Origin: Euwallacea fornicatus
Taxonomy: Eukaryota; Arthropoda; Insecta; Coleoptera; Curculionidae
Length of the DNA: 64,000 nt
Direction of reading: 5' to 3'
NCBI RefSeq assembly: GCF_040115645.1
Contig: NW_027096072.1
Location: forward strand, 186,001 to 250,000
The notes under the pieces are model-generated. The model was given only the letters and a program-made list of their open reading frames with translations, ran no database searches and was not told where the DNA came from. The translations under genes were made by a program, and so were the position numbers. The stretch's first letter is position 1. Every line of letters begins with the position of its first letter. Shown in pieces: positions 51,535 through 62,100 of this stretch.

Positions 51535-54500
51535 GATCATAGAATCATCTCGTTTAGCTCTTCATCATGACTCATAAGGCTTCATTATATCTCGGTGAGT
51601 TTTCTAGAAAACGAGTAATTTATGTGCTCAAACACACATCTTTCGTGACTTTTCAAGCTTTGAACCTCCGTAACTTCGGCAAATGAGATCCAAATACCTT
51701 CAAAATTTTACCACAGAATCACCTCGACGAGCTCTTTAACATGACAAATAAGGCTTCATTGTATCTCGGTGAGTTTTCTAGAAAACGAGTAATTTATGTG
51801 CTCAAACACACATCTTTCGTGACTTTTCAAGTTTTGAACGTCCGTAACTTCGGCGAATGTGCTTCAAATTGCTTAAAAAATTGATCATAGAATCATCTCG
51901 TTTAGCTCTTCATCATGACTCATAAGGCTTCATTATATCTCGGTGAGTTGTCTAGAAATCGAGTAATTTATGTGCTCAAACACACATCTTTCGTGACTTT
52001 TCAAGCTTTGAACCTCCGTAACTTCGGCAAATGAGCTCCAAATACCTTCAAAATTTTACCACAGAATCACCTCGACGAGCTCTTTAACACGACTAAGAAG
52101 GCTTCATTATATCTAGGTGAGTTGTCTAGAAAACGAGTAATTTATGTGCTCAAACACACATCTTTCGTGACTTTTCAAGCTTTGAACCTCCGTAACTTCG
52201 GCAAATGAGCTCCAAATACCTTCAAAATTTTACCACAGAATCACCTCGACGAGCTCTTTAACACGACTAAGAAGGCTTCATTATATCTAGGTGAGTTTTC
52301 TAGAAAACGAGTAATTTATGTGCTCAAGCACACATCTTTCGTGACTTTTCAAGCTTTGAACCTCCGTAACTTCGGCAAATGAGTTCCAAATACCTTCAAA
52401 ATTTTACCACAGAATCATCTCAACGAGCTCTTTAACATGACTAAGAAGGCTTCATTATATCTAGGTGAGTTTTCTAGAAAACAAGTAATTTATGTGCTCA
52501 AGCACACATCTTTCGTGACTTTTCAAGTTTTGAACCTCCGTAACTTCGGCAAATGAGCTCCAAATACCTTCAAAATTTTACCACAGAATCACCTCGACGA
52601 GCTCTTTAACACGACTAAGAAGGCTTCATTATATCTAGGTGAGTTTTCTAGAAAACGAGTAATTTATGTGCTCAAGCACACATCTTTCGTGACTTTTCAA
52701 GATTTGAACCTCCGTAACTTCGGCAAATGAGCTGCAACTAACTTCAAAATTTGACCACAGAATCATCTCAACGAGCTGTTTAACACGACTAAGAAGGCTT
52801 CATTATATCTAGGTGAGTTTTCTAGAAAACGAGTAATTTATGTGCTCAAGCACACATCTTTCGTGACTTTTCAAGTTTTGAACGTCCGTAACTTCGGCGA
52901 ATGTGCTTCAAATTGCTTAAAAAATTGATCATAGAATCATCTCGTTTAGCTCTTCATCATGACTCATAAGGCTTCATTATATCTCGGTGAGTTTTCTAGA
53001 AAACGAGTAATTTATGTGCTCAAACACACATCTTTCGTGACTTTTCAAGCTTTGAACCTCCGTAACTTCGGCAAATGAGATCCAAATACCTTCAAAATTT
53101 TACCACAGAATCACCTCGACGAGCTCTTTAACATGACAAATAAGGCTTCATTGTATCTTGGTGAGTTTTTTAGAAAACTAGTAATTTATGTGCTCAAGCA
53201 CACATCTTTCGTGACTTTTCAAGCTTTGAACCTCCGTAACTTCGGCAAATGAGCTCCAAATACCTTCAAAATTTTACCACAGAATCACCTCGACGAGCTC
53301 TTTAACACGACTAAGAAGGCTTCATTATATCTAGGTGAGTTGTCTAGAAAACGAGTAATTTATGTGCTCAAACACACATCTTTCGTGACTTTTCAAGCTT
53401 TGAACCTCCGTAACTTCGGCAAATGTGCTCCAAATACCTTCAAAATTTTACCACAGAATCACCTCGACGAGCTCTTTAACACGACTAAGAAGGCTTCATA
53501 ATATCTAGGTGAGTTTTCTAGAAAACGAGTAATTTATGTGCTCAAGCACACATCTTTCGTGACTTTTCAAGCTTTGAACCTCCGTAACTTCGGCAAATGA
53601 GTTCCAAATACCTTCAAAATTTTACCACAGAATCATCTCAACGAGCTCTTTAACATGACTAAGAAGGCTTCATTCTATCTAGGTGAGTTTTCTAGAAAAC
53701 AAGTAATTTATGTGCTCAAGCACACATCTTTCGTGACTTTTCAAGATTTGAACCTCCGTAACTTCGGCAAATGAGCTGCAACTAACTTCAAAATTTGACC
53801 ACAGAATCATCTCAACGAGCTGTTTAACACGACTAAGAAGGCTTCATTATATCTAGGTGAGTTTTCTAGAAAACGAGTAATTTATGTGCTCAAGCACACA
53901 TCTTTCGTGACTTTTCAAGTTTTGAACGTCCGTAACTTCGGCGAATGTGCTTCAAATTGCTTAAAAAATTGATCATAGAATCATCTCGTTTAGCTCTTCA
54001 TCATGACTCATAAGGCTTCATTATATCTCGGTGAGTTTTCTAGAAAACGAGTAATTTATGTGCTCAAACACACATCTTTCGTGACTTTTCAAGCTTTGAA
54101 CCTCCGTAACTTCGGCAAATGAGATCCAAATACCTTCAAAATTTTACCACAGAATCACCTCGACGAGCTCTTTAACATGACAAATAAGGCTTCATTGTAT
54201 CTTGGTGAGTTTTTTAGAAAACTAGTAATTTATGTGCTCAAGCACACATCTTTCGTGACTTTTCAAGCTTTGAACCTCCGTAACTTCGGCAAATGAGCTC
54301 CAAATACCTTCAAAATTTTACCACAGAATCACCTCGACGAGCTCTTTAACACGACTAAGAAGGCTTCATTATATCTAGGTGAGTTGTCTAGAAAACGAGT
54401 AATTTATGTGCTCAAACACACATCTTTCGTGACTTTTCAAGCTTTGAACCTCCGTAACTTCGGCAAATGAGCTCCAAATACCTTCAAAATTTTACCACAG

Positions 54501-56825
54501 AATCACCTCGACGAGCTCTTTAACACGACTAAGAAGGCTTCATTATATCTAGGTGAGTTTTCTAGAAAACGAGTAATTTATGTGCTCAAGCACACATCTT
54601 TCGTGACTTTTCAAGCTTTGAACCTCCGTAACTTCGGCAAATGAGTTCCAAATACCTTCAAAATTTTACCACAGAATCATCTCAACGAGCTCTTTAACAT
54701 GACTAAGAAGGCTTCATTCTATCTAGGTGAGTTTTCTAGAAAACGAGTAATTTATGTGCTCAAGCACACATCTTTCGTGACTTTTCAAGATTTGAACCTC
54801 CGTAACTTCGGCAAATGAGCTGCAACTAACTTCAAAATTTGACCACAGAATCATCTCAACGAGCTGTTTAACACGACTAAGAAGGCTTCATTATATCTAG
54901 GTGAGTTTTCTAGAAAACGAGTAATTTATGTGCTCAAGCACACATCTTTCGTGACTTTTCAAGTTTTGAACGTCCGTAACTTCGGCGAATGTGCTTCAAA
55001 TTGCTTAAAAAATTGATCATAGAATCATCTCGTTTAGCTCTTCATCATGACTCATAAGGCTTCATTATATCTCGGTGAGTTTTCTAGAAAACGAGTAATT
55101 TATGTGCTCAAACACACATCTTTCGTGACTTTTCAAGCTTTGAACCTCCGTAACTTCGGCAAATGAGATCCAAATACCTTCAAAATTTTACCACAGAATC
55201 ACCTCGACGAGCTCTTTAACATGACAAATAAGGCTTCATTGTATCTTGGTGAGTTTTTTAGAAAACTAGTAATTTATGTGCTCAAGCACACATCTTTCGT
55301 GACTTTTCAAGCTTTGAACCTCCGTAACTTCGGCAAATGAGCTCCAAATACCTTCAAAATTTTACCACAGAATCAACTCGACGAGCTCTTTAACACGACT
55401 AAGAAGGCTTTATTGTATCTTGGTGAATTTTTGTAGAAAACGAGTAATTTATGGGCTCAAACACACATCTTTCGTGACTTTTCAAGCTTTGAACCTCCGT
55501 AACTTCGGCAAATGAGCTCCAAATACCTTCAAAATTTTACCACAGAATCACCTCGACGAGCTCTTTAACACGACTAAGAAGGCTTCATTATATCTAGGTG
55601 AGTTTTCTAGAAAACGAGTAATTTATGTGCTCAAGCACACATCTTTCGTGACTTTTCAAGCTTTGAACCTCCGTAACTTCGGCAAATGAGTTCCAAATAC
55701 CTTCAAAATTTTACCACAGAATCATCTCAACGAGCTCTTTAACACGACTAAGAATGCTTCATTATATCTAGGTGAGTTGTCTAGAAAACGAGTAATTTAT
55801 GTGCTCAAACACACATCTTTCGTGACTTTTCAAGCTTTGAACCTCCGTAACTTCGGCAAATGAGCTCCAAATACCTTCAAAATTTTACCACAGAATCATC
55901 TCAACGAGCTGTTTAACACGACTAAGAAGGCTTCATTATATCTAGGTGAGTTTTCTAGAAAACGAGTAATTTATGTGCTCAAGCACACATCTTTCGTGAC
56001 TTTTCAAGTTTTGAACGTCCGTAACTTCGGCGAATGTGCTTCAAATTGCTTAAAAAATTGATCATAGAATCATCTCGTTTAGCTCTTCATCATGACTCAT
56101 AAGGCTTCATTATATCTCGGTGAGTTTTCTAGAAAACGAGTAATTTATGTGCTCAAACACACATCTTTCGTGACTTTTCAAGCTTTGAACCTCCGTAACT
56201 TCGGCAAATGAGATCCAAATACCTTCAAAATTTTACCACAGAATCACCTCGACGAGCTCTTTAACATGACAAATAAGGCTTCATTGTATCTCGGTGAGTT
56301 TTCTAGAAAACGAGTAATTTATGTGCTCAAACACACATCTTTCGTGACTTTTCAAGTTTTGAACGTCCGTAACTTCGGCGAATGTGCTTCAAATTGCTTA
56401 AAAAATTGATCATAGAATCATCTCGTTTAGCTCTTCATCATGACTCATAAGGCTTCATTATATCTCGGTGAGTTGTCTAGAAATCGAGTAATTTATGTGC
56501 TCAAACACACATCTTTCGTGACTTTTCAAGCTTTGAACCTCCGTAACTTCGGCAAATGAGCTCCAAATACCTTCAAAATTTTACCACAGAATCACCTCGA
56601 CGAGCTCTTTAACACGACTAAGAAGGCTTCATTATATCTAGGTGAGTTGTCTAGAAAACGAGTAATTTATGTGCTCAAACACACATCTTTCGTGACTTTT
56701 CAAGCTTTGAACCTCCGTAACTTCGGCAAATGAGCTCCAAATACCTTCAAAATTTTACCACAGAATCACCTCGACGAGCTCTTTAACACGACTAAGAAGG
56801 CTTCATTATATCTAGGTGAGTTTTC
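51535..56825 (+). repeat. 26-monomer duplication bracketing the 6-mer block, offset 4525 bp
   Basis: A pair of A monomers 348 bp apart (51535, 51883) recurs at 56060 and 56408, followed in both cases by TCTAGAAATCGAG (51951, 56476), a variant I saw only at these two places. A C/A hybrid with ACATGACAAATAAGG and then CTCGGTGAG also occurs only here (near 51.74 and 56.27 kb). The spacing is 26 x 174 + 1. Confidence 0.82.
51883..56059 (+). repeat. Four 6-monomer higher-order units (1044 bp, last 1045 bp)
   Basis: GATCATAG landmarks at 51883, 52927, 53971, 55015 and 56060 bound four units of six monomers. Each later unit contains GAGATCCAAATACC (53077, 54121, 55165), a C monomer, a GTTGTCTAG monomer and an E monomer or its remnant with CGAGCTGTTTAAC. 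The last unit has a D monomer near 55.42 kb, which accounts for its extra base. The CGAGCTGTT change is first seen at about 52.78 kb and is confined to the right end of the window. This is the most regular stretch of higher-order structure here. Confidence 0.85.
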
Positions 56826-59169
56826 TAGAAAACGAGTAATTTATGTGCTCAAGCACACATCTTTCGTGACTTTTCAAGATTTGAACCTCCGTAACTTCGG
56901 CAAATGAGCTGCAACTAACTTCAAAATTTGACCACAGAATCATCTCAATGAGCTGTTTAACACGACTAAGAAGGCTTCATTATATCTAGGTGAGTTTTCT
57001 AGAAAACGAGTAATTTATGTGCTCAAGCACACATCTTTCGTGACTTTTCAAGTTTTGAACGTCCGTAACTTCGGCGAATGTGCTTCAAGTTGCTTAAAAA
57101 ATTGATCATAGAATCATCTCGTTTAGCTCTTCATCATGACTCATAAGGCTTCATTATATCTCGGTGAGTTTTCTAGAAAACGAGTAATTTATGTGCTCAA
57201 ACACACATCTTTCGTGACTTTTCAAGATTTGAACCTCCGTAACTTCGGCAAATGAGATCCAAATACCTTCAAAATTTTACCACAGAATCACCTCGACGAG
57301 CTCTTTAACATGACAAATAAGGCTTCATTGTATCTTGGTGAGTTTTTTAGAAAACTAGTAATTTATGTGCTCAAGCACACATCTTTCGTGACTTTTCAAG
57401 CTTTGAACCTCCGTAACTTCGGCAAATGAGCTCCAAATACCTTCAAAATTTTACCACAGAATCACCTCGACGAGCTCTTTAACACGACTAAGAAGGCTTC
57501 ATTATATCTAGGTGAGTTGTCTAGAAAACGAGTAATTTATGTGCTCAAACACACATCTTTCGTGACTTTTCAAGCTTTGAACCTCCGTAACTTCGGCAAA
57601 TGAGCTCCAAATACCTTCAAAATTTTACCACAGAATCACCTCGACGAGCTCTTTAACACGACTAAGAAGGCTTCATTATATCTAGGTGAGTTTTCTAGAA
57701 AACGAGTAATTTATGTGCTCAAGCACACATCTTTCGTGACTTTTCAAGCTTTGAACCTCCGTAACTTCGGCAAATGAGCTCCAAATACCTTCAAAATTTT
57801 ACCACAGAATCACCTCGACGAGCTCTTTAACACGACTAAGAAGGCTTCATTGTATCTTGGTGAATTTTTGTAGAAAACGAGTAATTTATGGGCTCAAACA
57901 CACATCTTTCGTGACTTTTCAAGCTTTGAACCTCCGTAACTTCGGCAAATGAGCTCCAAATACCTTCAAAATTTTACCACAGAATCACCTCGACGAGCTC
58001 TTTAACACGACTAAGAAGGCTTCATTATATCTAGGTGAGTTTTCTAGAAAACGAGTAATTTATGTGCTCAAGCACACATCTTTCGTGACTTTTCAAGCTT
58101 TGAACCTCCGTAACTTCGGCAAATGAGTTCCAAATACCTTCAAAATTTTACCACAGAATCATCTCAACGAGCTCTTTAACATGACTAAGAAGGCTTCATT
58201 ATATCTAGGTGAGTTTTCTAGAAAACAAGTAATTTATGTGCTCAAGCACACATCTTTCGTGACTTTTCAAGTTTTGAACCTCCGTAACTTCGGCAAATGA
58301 GCTCCAAATACCTTCAAAATTTTACCACAGAATCACCTCGACGAGCTCTTTAACACGACTAAGAAGGCTTCATTATATCTAGGTGAGTTTTCTAGAAAAC
58401 GAGTAATTTATGTGCTCAAGCACACATCTTTCGTGACTTTTCAAGATTTGAACCTCCGTAACTTCGGCAAATGAGCTGCAACTAACTTCAAAATTTGACC
58501 ACAGAATCATCTCAACGAGCTGTTTAACACGACTAAGAAGGCTTCATTATATCTAGGTGAGTTTTCTAGAAAACGAGTAATTTATGTGCTCAAGCACACA
58601 TCTTTCGTGACTTTTCAAGTTTTGAACGTCCGTAACTTCGGGGAATGTGCTTCAAATTGCTTAAAAAATTGATCATAGAATCATCTCGTTTAGCTCTTCA
58701 TCATGACTCATAAGGCTTCATTATATCTCGGTGAGTTTTCTAGAAAACGAGTAATTTATGTGCTCAAACACACATCTTTCGTGACTTTTCAAGCTTTGAA
58801 CCTCCGTAACTTCGGCAAATGAGATCCAAATACCTTCAAAATTTTACCACAGAATCACCTCGACGAGCTCTTTAACATGACAAATAAGGCTTCATTGTAT
58901 CTTGGTGAGTTTTTTAGAAAACTAGTAATTTATGTGCTCAAGCACACATCTTTCGTGACTTTTCAAGCTTTGAACCTCCGTAACTTCGGCAAATGAGCTC
59001 CAAATACCTTCAAAATTTTACCACAGAATCACCTCGACGAGCTCTTTAACACGACTAAGAAGGCTTCATTATATCTAGGTGAGTTGTCTAGAAAACGAGT
59101 AATTTATGTGCTCAAACACACATCTTTCGTGACTTTTCAAGCTTTGAACCTCCGTAACTTCGGCAAATG

Positions 59170-62100
59170 AGCTCCAAATACCTTCAAAATTTTACCACAG
59201 AATCACCTCGACGAGCTCTTTAACACGACTAAGAAGGCTTCATTATATCTAGGTGAGTTTTCTAGAAAACGAGTAATTTATGTGCTCAAGCACACATCTT
59301 TCGTGACTTTTCAAGCTTTGAACCTCCGTAACTTCGGCAAATGAGTTCCAAATACCTTCAAAATTTTACCACAGAATCATCTCAACGAGCTCTTTAACAT
59401 GACTTAGAAGGCTTCATTATATCTAGGTGAGTTTTCTAGAAAACAAGTAATTTATGTGCTCAAGCACACATCTTTCGTGACTTTTCAAGTTTTGAACCTC
59501 CGTAACTTCGGCAAATGAGCTCCAAATACCTTCAAAATTTTACCACAGAATCACCTCGACGAGCTCTTTAACACGACTAAGAAGGCTTCATTATATCTAG
59601 GTGAGTTTTCTAGAAAACGAGTAATTTATGTGCTCAAGCACACATCTTTCGTGACTTTTCAAGATTTGAACCTCCGTAACTTCGGCAAATGAGCTGCAAC
59701 TAACTTCAAAATTTGACCACAGAATCATCTCAACGAGCTGTTTAACACGACTAAGAAGGCTTCATTATATCTAGGTGAGTTTTCTAGAAAACGAGTAATT
59801 TATGTGCTCAAGCACACATCTTTCGTGACTTTTCAAGTTTTGAACGTCCGTAACTTCGGCGAATGTGCTTCAAATTGCTTAAAAAATTGATCATAGAATC
59901 ATCTCGTTTAGCTCTTCATCATGACTCATAAGGCTTCATTATATCTCGGTGAGTTTTCTAGAAAACGAGTAATTTATGTGCTCAAACACACATCTTTCGT
60001 GACTTTTCAAGCTTTGAACCTCCGTAACTTCGGCAAATGAGATCCAAATACCTTCAAAATTTTACCACAGAATCAACTCGACGAGCTCTTTAACACGACT
60101 AAGAAGGCTTCATTGTATCTTGGTGAATTTTTGTAGAAAACGAGTAATTTATGGGCTCAAACACACATCTTTCGTGACTTTTCAAGCTTTGAACCTCCGT
60201 AACTTCGGCAAATGAGCTCCAAATACCTTCAAAATTTTACCACAGAATCAACTCGACGAGCTCTTTAACATGACAAATAAGGCTTCATTGTATCTTGGTG
60301 AGTTTTTTAGAAAACTAGTAATTTATGTGCTCAAGCACACATCTTTCGTGACTTTTCAAGCTTTGAACCTCCGTAACTTCGGCAAATGAGCTCCAAATAC
60401 CTTCAAAATTTTACCACAGAATCACCTCGACGAGCTCTTTAACATGACAAATAAGGCTTCATTGTATTTTGGTGAGTTTTTTAGAAAACTAGTAATTTAT
60501 GTGCTCAAGCACACATCTTTCGTGACTTTTCAAGCTTTGAACCTCCGTAACTTCGGCAAATGAGCTCCAAATACCTTCAAAATTTTACCACAGAATCACC
60601 TCGACGAGCTCTTTAACACGACTAAGAAGGCTTCATTATATCTAGGTGAGTTTTCTAGAAAACGAGTAATTTATGTGCTCAAGCACACATCTTTCGTGAC
60701 TTTTCAAGTTTTGAACCTCCGTAACTTCGGCAAATGAGCTCCAAATACCTTCAAAATTTTACCACAGAATCAACTCGACGAGCTCTTTAACACGACTAAG
60801 AAGGCTTCATTGTATCTTGGTGAGTTTTTTAGAAAACTAGTAATTTATGTGCTCAAGCACACATCTTTCGTGACTTTTCAAGTTTTGAACCTCCGTAACT
60901 TCGGCAAATGAGCTCCAAATACCTTCAAAATTTTACCACAGAATCAACTCGACGAGCTCTTTAACACGACTAAGAAGGCTTCATTATATCTCGGTGAGTT
61001 TTCTAGAAAACGAGTAATTTATGTGCTCAAACACACATCTTTGGTGACTTTTCAAGCTTTGAACCTCCGTAACTTCGGCAAATGAGCTCCAAATACCTTC
61101 AAAATTTTACCACAGAATCACCTCGACGAGCTCTTTAACACGACTAAGAAGGCTTCATTATATCTAGGTGAGTTTTCTAGAAAACGAGTAATTTATGTGC
61201 TCAAGCACACATCTTTCGTGACTTTTCAAAATTTGAACCTCCGTAACTTCGGCAAATGAGCTGCAACTACATTCAAAATTTGACCACAGAATCATCTCAA
61301 CGAGCTCTTTAACATGACTAAGAAGGCTTCATTATATCTAGGTGAGTTTTCTAGAAAACAAGTAATTTATGTGCTCAAGCACACATCTTTCGTGACTTTT
61401 CAAGTTTTGAACCTCCGTAACTTCGGCAAATGAGCTCCAAATACCTTCAAAATTTTACCACAGAATCAACTCGACGAGCTCTTTAACACGACTAAGAAGG
61501 CTTCATTGTATCTTGGTGAGTTTTTTAGAAAACTAGTAATTTATGTGCTCAAGCACACATCTTTCGTGACTTTTCAAGTTTTGAACCTCCGTAACTTCGG
61601 CAAATGAGCTCCAAATACCTTCAAAATTTTACCACAGAATCAACTCGACGAGCTCTTTAACACGACTAAGAAGGCTTCATTATATCTCGGTGAGTTTTCT
61701 AGAAAACGAGTAATTTATGTGCTCAAACACACATCTTTGGTGACTTTTCAAGCTTTGAACCTCCGTAACTTCGGCAAATGAGCTCCAAATACCTTCAAAA
61801 TTTTACCACAGAATCACCTCGACGAGCTCTTTAACACGACTAAGAAGGCTTCATTATATCTAGGTGAGTTTTCTAGAAAACGAGTAATTTATGTGCTCAA
61901 GCACACATCTTTCGTGACTTTTCAAGCTTTGAACCTCCGTAACTTCGGCAAATGAGTTCCAAATACCTTCAAAATTTTACCACAGAATCATCTCAACGAG
62001 CTCTTTAACATGACTAAGAAGGCTTCATTATATCTAGGTGAGTTTTCTAGAAAACAAGTAATTTATGTGCTCAAGCACACATCTTTCGTGACTTTTCAAG

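Noticed and set aside
53253..53501. Open reading frame of about 83 codons through the GAGTTTTCTAGA frame
   Set aside because: It arises only because one monomer reads AATGTGCTCC and so loses the usual TGA; it then ends at a TAA made by CATAATAT. The consensus has at least one stop per monomer in every frame. There is no codon pattern, start context or homology to suggest a gene.
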